50,352 bases of DNA. Source: an uncultured Planctomyces sp. GTDB lineage: Bacteria > Planctomycetota > Planctomycetia > Planctomycetales > Planctomycetaceae. The DNA lies in the NCBI GenBank assembly GCA_937899075.1, contig CALDJX010000421.1, positions 1 to 50,352 on the forward strand, in the 5' to 3' direction. Of this stretch, positions 16,889-26,481 are shown piece by piece (positions within the stretch are counted from its first letter, which is position 1; each line of letters opens with the position of its first letter). The notes under the pieces were generated by a model. It worked only from the letters and a program-made list of their open reading frames with translations. It was not told the DNA's origin and searched no databases. The position numbers and the translations under genes were made by a program.

Positions 16889-19597
16889 CTACACCGGCTC
16901 CGGCAATTCAATCGCCGCGACCATCGCAACCAGTTCGCGAATCGCTGGCTCGATCTGATCGATCTGTTCGTCGCGAGCCAGATTCATCAGCTTCAAACCC
17001 GGCTCTGTGAAATCGCGGAAGCCCATCGTTCCGGCAGCCCCTTTCAACCAGTGAGCGATTCGCCCGACGGCTTCGAGGTCTCGGTCCTGCCAGGCAAGCT
17101 GCAGCTCGTCAACTTCGGAACGCAGCTTGTCCACGAACCCTTCGATGATTTCACGGAACTCTGGATCGTCGAACGGCAACTCCGACTTGATCGGTTTTCG
17201 CTTTCCGGTAGCCGACGGCGAGTTCACCGTCAGCTCTGGAGGGAAGATTCTGGACGTGTCATACGGGTCGCCGATCCGGGACGGCTGAACCTGTTTCAGC
17301 ACATTGTCGAGAGAGGCCGAATGGTCGCGTGCTTCGAGTGAAGTCTTCGCGCCGCTCTCGGTCAGTGCGGCGACGGTTGAAGTATCGCCCGCCATTGTGG
17401 CCCCGGTGTTTGCAGCCGTTATCGCGATCGCTGGCGTTGAAGGTTGAGCACCTTTGAAATCTTCAACCTGTTCGGCGTCGCACGCTTCTGCCCCCAGCAA
17501 CTCCGCGAGGTACGCCAGCACCCGGTCGATGTCCACCGGTTTGGTGAGGAATCCCGTGCAGCCAGCCTGAAGACATTTCTCTTCGTCGCCTCGCATCGCG
17601 TTGGCGGTGAGTGCGACGATTGGCAGATCGAGCCCCAGTTCGCGAAGCTTGCGAGTCGCGGTGTAGCCATCCATGACCGGCATCTGCATGTCCATCAGGA
17701 TGACGTCGTAGTCAGACGTCGTCGCTTTATCGACAGCCTGCTGACCGTTAACCGCGGTTTCGACAAGGCACCCGTTTCTTTGCAGGACAAGCTTGATGAG
17801 CTGACGGTTGGCTTCGCCATCGTCGACAAGCAGAATTCTCGAACCGTTGAACCGGTATTTTTTGCCACGTTCCGTCTTGCGAGCCTGGCGTGATTCGACT
17901 TCGAAGTCCGAGATGTCGAGGATGCGAGCTTCCGAATCGATCTCTCCCGCATCGACAATGATCGTGAAGGTGCTGCCTTCGCCAGCGACGCTTTTGACAG
18001 TCAGGGCACCGGCCAGCGATTCCGCAAAGCTCTTACTGATTGTCAGGCCGAGCCCCGTTCCGCCAAAGCGACGAGTGATCGAGCTGTCCGCCTGACTGAA
18101 CGGATCAAAGATTTTCGACTGTGCCTCTTCGGACATTCCGACACCGGTGTCGATAATGTCGATCTGCAGCCGTGTCTTCGTTCCGCAAAGCATTTTTGCA
18201 ACAATCGAAACGCCGCCCGTCTGGGTGAATTTAAGAGCGTTACCCACCACGTTGGTCAGAATCTGCCGCACGCGTCCGGGGTCGGTTTCGATGACTTCGG
18301 GAAGTCCGCCCGGCGTCTGGCAATCGAGCCGGAGATTCTTCTCGTCAGCTTTCACTTTCAGAACGTTGACGACTTCCAGCAGAAGCTGATGCGGGCAGCA
18401 CGGCAGTCGCTCGACTTCGAGTCGACCCGCCTCAACTTTGGACAGGTCGAGAATGTCATTGATCAGTCGCAACAGGTGCTGGCCGCTGGAATGGATTGTT
18501 TCGAGATATTCCGTCTGTTGAGCGGGGTCGTCGTACATGCCTCGCCGCAGGACTTCGGTGAAGCCCAGAATGGCGTTCATCGGAGTGCGGATTTCATGGC
18601 TCATGTTGGCGAGGAATTCGCTCTTCGCCTGGTTCGCGGCTTCGGCGGACGCTCGTGATTCGGCCAGTTCGACTTTCTGAGCTTCCAGTTCCGTGACGTC
18701 TTCGAAACAGCAGAACACGACTCGGACCTGAGTTTCTTTACCGACGACGGGCGCGCAGTTCACCTGGTAGATTCGGACGGAGCCGTCACTGGCAAGCAGT
18801 TTCAGAGTCGCCTGCGAAAGCGTTTGCTCTCCGGAAAGAACGCGGTCCCAGGGAAACATCCCCGGTTCGAGCGACAGTGTTGTCTCGCGCTGCCACGGTA
18901 GTTCAACGACCTTTCGACCAACCAGCTTGTCCGGATCCTCGCCCAGTGTGATCGCAAACGCCTGGTTACACAGAGCGATGCGGCCTTTGCGATCGATCGC
19001 GAGCAAACCTTCTGCCAGCGTATCAAGAGTCTCACGAACCCGGCCCGGCACCGCCTTCGACGGGTTGAGCTGTTCCAGGATTTTTCCGAGGTACAGATAC
19101 CAGCTCAACAGGCACAAGACCGTCACAAAACCGATGAGGCGGACCCACGGACTCTCAGTAATTTCAAACCAAAGGTCACCGTGCATCGGTGTGAAGCGAA
19201 TTTCGAGACTGCCCCATTTTCCTTCCGCATTCTGCAAGGGAACGTAGACCTGAGAATCAGTCGAGTGATCAGTAATCCGTTCCTGCCAACCTGCGGCATG
19301 GTCGGCGACGTCGACGACTAGAACTCCGTCAACCGTTCGAATTCCTGCGGAAAGGATTTCGTCATGCCGGGACACGAGCACCGTAAGAATTGCCTGGATG
19401 CGTCGAATGTCTCCCCGGTTGACGAGGACAGAACTGTTGACGGCAATCGCTTCACAAAGCTGATTACGCCCATTCATGACAGCGGTACGACGATCCGGAA
19501 CGATGTCCAGAGCCATCGCTCCGAGCATCACGCTCACCAGCAGACTGGCCAGGCCAATCACAATTCGCAATCGGGTTGAAAGTGCTGGAAGTTTCAT
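16889..19597 (-). CDS. Membrane hybrid sensor histidine kinase with receiver and HPt domains
   Basis: The 902-residue protein is an inner-membrane sensor. It has TM1 near residues 10-31, an extracytoplasmic sensor region (32-151), TM2 near 152-171 and a PAS domain (about 185-305). The dimerisation/H-box is [10 protein letters not shown] (His334), followed by an HATPase with N-box (NVVGNALKF), G1 DTGVGM (483-488) and G2 GGTGLGL (512-518). A receiver domain has D636 in LMDMQMP and K687, and the C-terminal HPt domain has His near 849 (AHWLKGAAG). It is a complete phosphorelay kinase. Its ATG overlaps the stop of the giant cadherin gene in an ATGA, so the two are translationally coupled. This suggests that it senses the state of that surface protein. 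The HD-GYP regulator downstream is the likely target. Confidence 0.95.
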   Translation of the reverse strand: MKLPALSTRLRIVIGLASLLVSVMLGAMALDIVPDRRTAVMNGRNQLCEAIAVNSSVLVNRGDIRRIQAILTVLVSRHDEILSAGIRTVDGVLVVDVADHAAGWQERITDHSTDSQVYVPLQNAEGKWGSLEIRFTPMHGDLWFEITESPWVRLIGFVTVLCLLSWYLYLGKILEQLNPSKAVPGRVRETLDTLAEGLLAIDRKGRIALCNQAFAITLGEDPDKLVGRKVVELPWQRETTLSLEPGMFPWDRVLSGEQTLSQATLKLLASDGSVRIYQVNCAPVVGKETQVRVVFCCFEDVTELEAQKVELAESRASAEAANQAKSEFLANMSHEIRTPMNAILGFTEVLRRGMYDDPAQQTEYLETIHSSGQHLLRLINDILDLSKVEAGRLEVERLPCCPHQLLLEVVNVLKVKADEKNLRLDCQTPGGLPEVIETDPGRVRQILTNVVGNALKFTQTGGVSIVAKMLCGTKTRLQIDIIDTGVGMSEEAQSKIFDPFSQADSSITRRFGGTGLGLTISKSFAESLAGALTVKSVAGEGSTFTIIVDAGEIDSEARILDISDFEVESRQARKTERGKKYRFNGSRILLVDDGEANRQLIKLVLQRNGCLVETAVNGQQAVDKATTSDYDVILMDMQMPVMDGYTATRKLRELGLDLPIVALTANAMRGDEEKCLQAGCTGFLTKPVDIDRVLAYLAELLGAEACDAEQVEDFKGAQPSTPAIAITAANTGATMAGDTSTVAALTESGAKTSLEARDHSASLDNVLKQVQPSRIGDPYDTSRIFPPELTVNSPSATGKRKPIKSELPFDDPEFREIIEGFVDKLRSEVDELQLAWQDRDLEAVGRIAHWLKGAAGTMGFRDFTEPGLKLMNLARDEQIDQIEPAIRELVAMVAAIELPEPV

Positions 19598-22500
19598 ACG
19601 ATCTCATCTTTCCGCTCAGCGTCAGAAGCTTCTTCGTCAGTGCCTGGCTTCTCAGAATCGTCAGCTTCGTCCGAAGCTCGGTCGATCATGGTCTCCAGCG
19701 ATTCGTCATCGTCATCGTCGGCCGCGTCCAAAGCCGCCAGCACCGGCAGCGGATCCATGTTCTGCCAGACAGGCATCGTTGAGAGGACACTCGCCAGCAC
19801 ATATCCACCGCGCAGCATCCACATGATGTATCCCACCGAGATGCTCGCCGTCGTGGCGACGGCCGTCCCAGCTGCCCATTCCGGGACCGCCCCGTTGAAC
19901 TCGAAGTCTTCTTCGATCTGTTCGAGTTCCTTGATGAAATTCGTACCGACCAGATAGCTGAGATCCTCACCGTCAAATCTCAGACTGTCCTGGAAATTCA
20001 GTTTCGTGTCCGATGAGACGTCCTCCGAACGATCGAAAGAATTAACAGACGTCCGGATACTTGTTGCGTCTCGGAGTTCCAGACGCTCCAAACTCATGGG
20101 GAAGAAGTCCTGGTTGGTTTCCGTGAGGCCGAAGTCACTCGCAATCACTTCGTCGCCTTCGTCATCGGAATCGTTGTCTTCGGAAACGGTTGACTCGGTC
20201 TGCCCACCGCCCGGTCCGGATTGATTGTTGACACCATTGATTGTCGACGAGGCATCGTTCGATTGGTCATTTTCGTTGTTAGTTTCGGTGTCGGCTTCCG
20301 ACTCCGAACTGGCTGACGAATTATCTGTAGACGGACCTGGGTCAACAGTGCTCGGCGGGGCAACGACATTCCCACTGACATTCAGTGTGACCGTGCGAGT
20401 TGCACTTGTTGCCGTGCCATCGAAGGTCTGGTACGAAAAACTGTCGGCACCGTTAAATCCGATCACCGGCTCGTACACGAAACTGCCGTCAGACTGCAGC
20501 GTGAGCGAGCCGTTGGCCGGGCCGCTGATCAGCAACGCCGTCAGAGTGTCGGCTTCGACGTCTGTGTCGTTGGCCAGAACTCCGGCTGTCGCTGAAACAG
20601 AAAGCGTTTGCCCCTCGACAAAGTATGAATCCGCCGAGGCAACGGGTGCATCGTTTACGGCCAGGACTGTCACGTTAAACGATGTGCTGACAGTCAGGCC
20701 TTGAGGGTCGCTAGCTTCAACAGTGATCGTTGCCGCACCGCTGAGGTTTGGAGCAAGATCGAGTGTCAACACTCCGCCGCTGATCGACGTCGATGAAAAC
20801 AGCGTCGGATTGCTGTTGCCAGTGACTGAGTATCCAAGCGACGCCGACGGAGTTTCGACATCGGCAAAGGCCGTGGTCAGATCGATCAGTACATTCGCTG
20901 AATCTTCATTGACCGTCACGTCAGCAAGCCCGGTCGTCGTCGGCGCTTCGTTAATGTCGGAAACATTGACAACCACCGTCGACGTGTCCGTTAGCCCGGC
21001 GACGTCTTGAATCTGAACGATCAGCGTGTAGGACGAAATTGTTTCGAAGTCGAGCGTGGAAGGACTCGCCACCGTCAACGCGCCAGTGGAAGCGTTCAAC
21101 GAGAACGCGCCGTTTGTGTTTCCGCCGAGAATCGACCAGATCAGTATGTCGCCTGCGTCAGGATCGGAACCTGCCGCAAATCCGACGCTCGTTCCAGGAG
21201 CTGCATCTTCATCGACAGAGAATGTCGCATTACTGATAGATGGCGACTCGTTCAGATTGTTGAGCGACACGGAAATGTTGCCAGTGCCAATGCCACCTTG
21301 CTGATCGATTGCCCGCACCGTCAGCGAGTAACTCGGAGTCGATTCGAAATCAAATTCGAGAGGTTTCGCAACACGGATTTCTCCCGAGATTGTGTCGATC
21401 GTAAACGCACTGTTCGGATCGCCGTTGATGATCGACCAGGAAACAGAATCTCCAAAGTCAACATCCGTCGATGTTGCCGTCGCAACCAGCGAGTTGAGGC
21501 TGGCGTTCTCGTCGACGTTGACATTCTGATCATTCACCACCGGGGCATCATTCACGCCAGTGATGATGATTGTCACCGTCGCCGTGTCCGTCGCCGTTCC
21601 GTCGGAGACTGTGTAAGTGAATGTGTCGTTGGCAGACTGCCCAACGGCCAGCGAGTCGAACTGCCCGTTCGGGTCGTAATTGAATGTGCCATCGCCGCGA
21701 TCGACGACCAGGCCAACGGTTCCAGTTGTGTCGACGCTCGAAACGATCAACGTCTCTGGGCCAGGATCGTTATCGTTCAGCAGAACGTTAGCCGTGACGA
21801 TCGACGTCCCCTCGTCCGTTGTGAACTGCAACCCGGAATTATCGCTGGCTATCGGGGCGACGTTCGTTACGGTGACAGTCGTTGTGGCCAGAGCGAATGC
21901 TCCGTTGTCGCTGCGAGTTCTCAGGGCAACCGTTCGCGTGTCCGGCCCGTCGATTCCGGCCGCTGAAAAGTTCGTCGAACTGCCCGTCGCGTCGACGTTG
22001 AAAGTCACGCCGTCGTAATCGAAGTCCCAGGCGTATTCGACGATGGAGTTATCGATGTCGTTTGACGCTGAGCCGTCAAGCGTCACGCTGCCGCCTTCCG
22101 CGACCGAGTACGGTCCTCCAGTCACAACGTTTGCGGCGTCATCCTGGGCGGTCACGGTCAAAGTTCTGGCTGCTGACGAGACGTTGGTTCCGTCGTTCAC
22201 CGAGAACTGCAGAATTCGATTCGCGGTGTTTGGAGTCTGGCTGGCGTTTGAATAAGTCACGCTGCGAAGAGCGGTCTGATACGCAGCCACCGAGGCGGAT
22301 CCCGAGAGAGTCAAAACTCCAGCCGCTCCGTTGTAGGTTCCTGAAATACCAGCCGGATCGGTGAACAGGAGTGAGTCCTGTCCGGAAACGAATCCCGAGT
22401 TGAACCGAACTTCCGCTCCGGTCAGTCCGGCGTTTTCGGGATCAGAAACAGCTATGGCATTGTCAATTTCGACAGCCGCTCCATCTTCCGTAAACGCAGC

Positions 22501-25500
22501 CGTACCCGCCGAAGTTGTCAGCACGGGCGCCTCGTTGACATCGTTGACCGAGATCGTGAACGCCTTGTTAAAAGACGCACTGGCAACGTCAGTCGTCGTC
22601 ACCGTTATCGAGACGGTGGGTTCGGTTTCAAAGTCGAGACTCTGCCCTGTCTTGAGCTTCAGTTGAGCACCAACGACCTCGAATCTGGCGTCATCAACCG
22701 CGTACGTGTGCGAGTCTCCGGTGTCTGGGTCGATTGTGGTGAGGTTGCCAACAACCGCTCCGTCGACACTTTCAGTGACGGAAAGGTTGTCCAGCGAAAT
22801 ATCAGTCGGAGCGTCGTTCACGGGAGTCACCGACACCGCTATAACGTCGGTGTCGACGCTGCCGTCGTTGGCGATCGCCTGGATCTCGCTGGCACTGAGA
22901 GCCCGGCCGTAGATGCGAGCATCGTCGAGGCGGCCATCAAACTCGTACGACGAGCCGTTGACGTGCATTCCGATGGTTGAATTGCTGTTCAGCGTCCAGC
23001 TAATCGCACTCGAAAATGACGTCGTGCTCACAACGACGCCGTCGATGTACAGGGTCTGGACTCTCGCCGCATCGTCAACGGTGTAAGCAACGTGGTGCCA
23101 GCCGTCGCCAGCGACAACCGTCGATGCGTTAGTGTGGTCCCAGCTGGAACCGTTGTAGTAGAGCCCCGAGACGCCGGCACCCTGGTTTGAATCATTCAGA
23201 CGAAGCACGACGCTGTTGCCAAGCGAAATTACTTCCTGGTTTCCGACAGCGTTCGCGTTGACCCATGCAGCGACGGTTACGTTAGCGGGCGTTCCGAAAC
23301 GATTGCCGGTAAATCGAAGATGGTCAGTCACACTGTCGAGCACAACGACGTCACTGTTCCGCGCGGCGTCGAAGGTTGTTGTCGGACTGCCTGTCACACT
23401 TCCGTCGTTACTGCCCACCGGGCTTGTGTCGTCTGCGAGGTCCGCTGAATTTTCGAACTCGTAGAAGGCGACGAGGTCTGCCTTCACGTCCGTCGTCACC
23501 TGAAGGTTTACCGACCCGTTGAAGAACGCCGTGGGTGTAAACGCCAGACCGTCCAGTGCATTGTTGATCGCACTTTCTGCACCGATTACTGTCACGCTGG
23601 TCGTGCCGTCGCCGCTGACCGATGTCAGACCGATCGTTGATGCCAGACTCAACGTGCCATTTGTCACCGAAAGTGTGGTACGCAGAACCGGGGCACTCGC
23701 CGATCCGTCATCGACCGAAATCGCATTGCCATTCGATACTGAAAATACCAACGGAGTGCTCTCGGGCGTGCTGGCTGCGGCCGGTGCCGAATTCGCAACG
23801 CCGGCTGAATCCACAACGTCGACCACCGTGATGACAAACGGCTTGTTAAATGCCAGTCCGCCTCCGCCTTGATCGGTTGCCGTGATGGTCAGATTGACCG
23901 TCGGCTCGACATCGAAATTCAGGAACTGTCCAGCCTTGAGCTTCAGTTGGTTGCTGACAACTTCGAACCGTGAATCGTTGACGGTGTATCCGTGAGTGTC
24001 GCCGGAGTCAGGATCGACGGTTGCCAGATTTCCGACGATAGCTCCCGCAACCTTTTCCGTTACCGTTGCGTTGTCCAGAGAGACGTCGGTTGGAGCATCG
24101 TTTGCTCCGTTGATCGTGACCGTAACGACAGCCGTGTCGCTGCCTCCGTCGTCGTCGCTGACGGTGTAGCTGAACGTGTCGGTTGTCTGCTGGCCCTGCC
24201 GGAGCGATTCAAACTGGCCGTTCGGGTCATAATCGAACGTGCCGTCTCCGTTGTCGGTGACTTGTCCCACCGTTCCCGTGACATCGAGATTCGTCACTGA
24301 CAACACGTCGATTGGATTCGGATCTGTGTCGTTAGTCAGAACGTTGTCTGTCGTAAACGCCGAGTCTTCGCTGGTGGTGAATAATGCGCCTGTATCCGTG
24401 TTTGCAGTTGGGGCGACGTTGTTGATCGAGATCGTCGAGGTGACGACAGCACTGACGACACTCTGGTTGTCGGTGACTCGCAGAGCGACGTTGCGATTGG
24501 TTGGTCCATCGATCGTCGCTGCGTTGAATGTCGGAGTCGCCCCGGTCGTTGTGCCGTTGAAAGTGACCCCGTCGTAATCGAGGTCCCACTCGTAGAGCGT
24601 GATCGTACCATCGACGTCGTTTGACGCGGTGCCGTCCAGGCTGATCGAAGCTCCTTCATTGACCGAGTAGACGCCGCCCGCGTTAGCCGTCGGAGCGTCG
24701 TTTGTGGCTGAGACGTTGATCTTCCTGGCGTCGCTCGAAGAAGACACTCCGTCGTCAACGGCGAATTTCAGTTGCCGTTGGACTGCCGACGGGTTCTCGC
24801 TTGAGTTCGAATAGGCCACCGACCGTAACACGGTCCGGTAATCGGCGATGCTGGCGGAACCTGAAAACGACAACACGCCAGTCGCCGCGTCGTACATTCC
24901 GGTGATTCCGGCGACAGCTGTGAAACTCAGGACGTCCTCACCGACGGCAAAGCCGCTGCGGAACGAAACAGTGGCGCCTGCAAGGTTGATGCTGTCCGCG
25001 TCGCTGACAGTCAGCGTCGCGCCAATGATGAGAGGCGGATCATTCTCGGTGTAGCTGAGATTGGGGTTCGCCAGAGAAATCTCCGGCGCCGTGTTCGTCA
25101 GCACGGCCGAGTACAGACGGGAGAACACGCCATCGGTATCGTTCGGGCCGTTGCCGTCCCACGCCACAACGTAGTCGCCTTCCAGATCCGCGGCGATTGC
25201 CGGTCGGCTCTGATTACCGGCGGTGAGCGTGTTGACCAGAAAGTCTGGAGCGTTGGGCGTGATGCCGGAGTTTGTGACCGTGAACACTCGCGAGTAGATG
25301 TTGGTCTCTGTCGGACCGTCTCCATTCAGGCCGGTCGTTTCCCACGCGACGACAAAGTTGCCGTCAGGTTCGGAGGTGATATCCGGTCGCGTCTGCTCGC
25401 CGGCCGTGATGCTGTTGACGGCGAACTCTCCGAGCCGATTGTTGGCGGAACCGCCAAACGCGATCGACTCACCAAAGATGCCAGCGCCGTCGCCATCCTG

Positions 25501-26481
25501 ACCTTCGCTGACCCAGACAATCGTGTTGTCGCCGTCGGCTTCCCTGGCAATGGCGGCTGAGTGCTGATGTCCCGTCGTCGTGGCGTTGATCAGAAATTCG
25601 CCGCCCTGCAGCGCTCCGCCGGTTTTGAAGTTCTGACCGTAGATGTTGCCTTCGGTCGCTCCGTCGCCGTCCTGACCGAAGCCGGTCCAGACGATTGAGA
25701 ATTCGCCATACTCATCGACCGAGATATCCGGGTCGATCTGGTCTCCCAGCAGTGTTTGATTGACGACTCGGTCAACTTCCAGCGGAGTTCCGGTGACGTC
25801 AAACCGCCGTGCGAGAATGTTCCACTCACCGCCGACGGGCTCGATGCTTGCCCACGTGATGATGAACTCACCCGTTGGGCCGTCCATCGCGATCGCCGGC
25901 GTGGCCTGGTTGCTGAGCGTGATCGTGTTGACGAGAAACTCGCCGGTCACCGCCGTTCCGGCTGCGTTATAGACGCGGGCGTAAATGTTGGTCTCAGAGT
26001 CGGCATCGCCATCCTGCCCTTCGCTGGACCATGTCACGACGAAGTTGCCGGCATCGTCCATCGCGACTCGCGGGTCAGACTGATCCTCGTCGGTCGTGGT
26101 GTTGACTTGAAACTGGACGCCGACCGTTGCACCTGCTGCATCGTACCGCTGAGCGAACACTCCGGTTCCGTCACCGTCCAGAGCGTCGTCCTGCCAGACG
26201 ACGACGTAGTTGCCAGAGGCGTCGGTCGCGACGTCGGCTTTCTGCTGTGCATCGATCGTCGTCGTGTTGACAAGTTGCTCGGCATAAACATTCAGTGTCG
26301 CCGTCGAGGTGTCCGTGCCACCGTTTCCGTCGTCGACCTGCAGCCCGATTGTGAACGAACCGAATCCGTAACGCCTCGGAATTACGTCACCGTCGGGCAA
26401 TGGGCGGGACCCCTGAACCGACCGGTTCAATCGATTCAGCGAGTCAGCTTCGATGCATGTGCTGACTGCGAAGATGTGCAA
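19594..26481 (-). CDS. Giant cadherin/VCBS/LamG surface protein, 5' end truncated
   Basis: The open frame is 2295 codons. The first ~38 residues are out-of-frame tolC sequence; recognisable protein begins mid-domain at 26367 (GSFTIGLQVDDGNGG), with no signal peptide, so the true 5' end is missing. In order there are: repeats of the type VVxW-x(4-6)-DGDG (about 60-460), a cadherin-like domain, a PKD-like domain (VNEGASISLDGTASNDVDG), VCBS/cadherin repeats, and a LamG/concanavalin domain near 1035-1245 (FYEFENSADLADD ... WHHVAYTVDD ... GRLDDARIYGRALS). Second copies of the cadherin and PKD units follow, then more cadherin repeats with NDAP linkers, an acidic Ser/Asn/Asp-rich linker, and a conserved-looking C-terminus with a membrane helix (about 2205-2235, containing MLRGGY) and MDPLPVL followed by an acidic tail. 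It is probably an adhesin-like surface protein. Its stop overlaps the histidine kinase start. Confidence 0.88.
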   Translation of the reverse strand: MHIFAVSTCIEADSLNRLNRSVQGSRPLPDGDVIPRRYGFGSFTIGLQVDDGNGGTDTSTATLNVYAEQLVNTTTIDAQQKADVATDASGNYVVVWQDDALDGDGTGVFAQRYDAAGATVGVQFQVNTTTDEDQSDPRVAMDDAGNFVVTWSSEGQDGDADSETNIYARVYNAAGTAVTGEFLVNTITLSNQATPAIAMDGPTGEFIITWASIEPVGGEWNILARRFDVTGTPLEVDRVVNQTLLGDQIDPDISVDEYGEFSIVWTGFGQDGDGATEGNIYGQNFKTGGALQGGEFLINATTTGHQHSAAIAREADGDNTIVWVSEGQDGDGAGIFGESIAFGGSANNRLGEFAVNSITAGEQTRPDITSEPDGNFVVAWETTGLNGDGPTETNIYSRVFTVTNSGITPNAPDFLVNTLTAGNQSRPAIAADLEGDYVVAWDGNGPNDTDGVFSRLYSAVLTNTAPEISLANPNLSYTENDPPLIIGATLTVSDADSINLAGATVSFRSGFAVGEDVLSFTAVAGITGMYDAATGVLSFSGSASIADYRTVLRSVAYSNSSENPSAVQRQLKFAVDDGVSSSSDARKINVSATNDAPTANAGGVYSVNEGASISLDGTASNDVDGTITLYEWDLDYDGVTFNGTTTGATPTFNAATIDGPTNRNVALRVTDNQSVVSAVVTSTISINNVAPTANTDTGALFTTSEDSAFTTDNVLTNDTDPNPIDVLSVTNLDVTGTVGQVTDNGDGTFDYDPNGQFESLRQGQQTTDTFSYTVSDDDGGSDTAVVTVTINGANDAPTDVSLDNATVTEKVAGAIVGNLATVDPDSGDTHGYTVNDSRFEVVSNQLKLKAGQFLNFDVEPTVNLTITATDQGGGGLAFNKPFVITVVDVVDSAGVANSAPAAASTPESTPLVFSVSNGNAISVDDGSASAPVLRTTLSVTNGTLSLASTIGLTSVSGDGTTSVTVIGAESAINNALDGLAFTPTAFFNGSVNLQVTTDVKADLVAFYEFENSADLADDTSPVGSNDGSVTGSPTTTFDAARNSDVVVLDSVTDHLRFTGNRFGTPANVTVAAWVNANAVGNQEVISLGNSVVLRLNDSNQGAGVSGLYYNGSSWDHTNASTVVAGDGWHHVAYTVDDAARVQTLYIDGVVVSTTSFSSAISWTLNSNSTIGMHVNGSSYEFDGRLDDARIYGRALSASEIQAIANDGSVDTDVIAVSVTPVNDAPTDISLDNLSVTESVDGAVVGNLTTIDPDTGDSHTYAVDDARFEVVGAQLKLKTGQSLDFETEPTVSITVTTTDVASASFNKAFTISVNDVNEAPVLTTSAGTAAFTEDGAAVEIDNAIAVSDPENAGLTGAEVRFNSGFVSGQDSLLFTDPAGISGTYNGAAGVLTLSGSASVAAYQTALRSVTYSNASQTPNTANRILQFSVNDGTNVSSAARTLTVTAQDDAANVVTGGPYSVAEGGSVTLDGSASNDIDNSIVEYAWDFDYDGVTFNVDATGSSTNFSAAGIDGPDTRTVALRTRSDNGAFALATTTVTVTNVAPIASDNSGLQFTTDEGTSIVTANVLLNDNDPGPETLIVSSVDTTGTVGLVVDRGDGTFNYDPNGQFDSLAVGQSANDTFTYTVSDGTATDTATVTIIITGVNDAPVVNDQNVNVDENASLNSLVATATSTDVDFGDSVSWSIINGDPNSAFTIDTISGEIRVAKPLEFDFESTPSYSLTVRAIDQQGGIGTGNISVSLNNLNESPSISNATFSVDEDAAPGTSVGFAAGSDPDAGDILIWSILGGNTNGAFSLNASTGALTVASPSTLDFETISSYTLIVQIQDVAGLTDTSTVVVNVSDINEAPTTTGLADVTVNEDSANVLIDLTTAFADVETPSASLGYSVTGNSNPTLFSSTSISGGVLTLDLAPNLSGAATITVEASDPQGLTVSTSFNVTVLAVNDAPVASADSYFVEGQTLSVSATAGVLANDTDVEADTLTALLISGPANGSLTLQSDGSFVYEPVIGFNGADSFSYQTFDGTATSATRTVTLNVSGNVVAPPSTVDPGPSTDNSSASSESEADTETNNENDQSNDASSTINGVNNQSGPGGGQTESTVSEDNDSDDEGDEVIASDFGLTETNQDFFPMSLERLELRDATSIRTSVNSFDRSEDVSSDTKLNFQDSLRFDGEDLSYLVGTNFIKELEQIEEDFEFNGAVPEWAAGTAVATTASISVGYIMWMLRGGYVLASVLSTMPVWQNMDPLPVLAALDAADDDDDESLETMIDRASDEADDSEKPGTDEEASDAERKDEIV
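26365..26400. other. Head-to-head junction of two 5'-truncated genes
   Basis: On the minus strand, cadherin-type coding sequence can be followed up to about 26367. On the plus strand, TolC-type sequence starts by about 26385-26400 (Q-W-A-G-P-L-N-R-P-V). Both genes encode exported proteins, yet there is no signal peptide, promoter space or start codon for either between them. A deletion between divergent genes, or a collapsed assembly join, would produce this arrangement. Confidence 0.7.

Noticed and set aside
21007-21966. 319-codon plus-strand frame opposite the cadherin gene
   Set aside because: Arg/Asp-rich shadow of the repetitive minus-strand gene; no domain.
25756-26370. Long plus-strand frame continuing tolC upstream over the cadherin gene
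   Set aside because: It is the antisense shadow of clear cadherin-type coding sequence; the peptide has no TolC character before about 26385.
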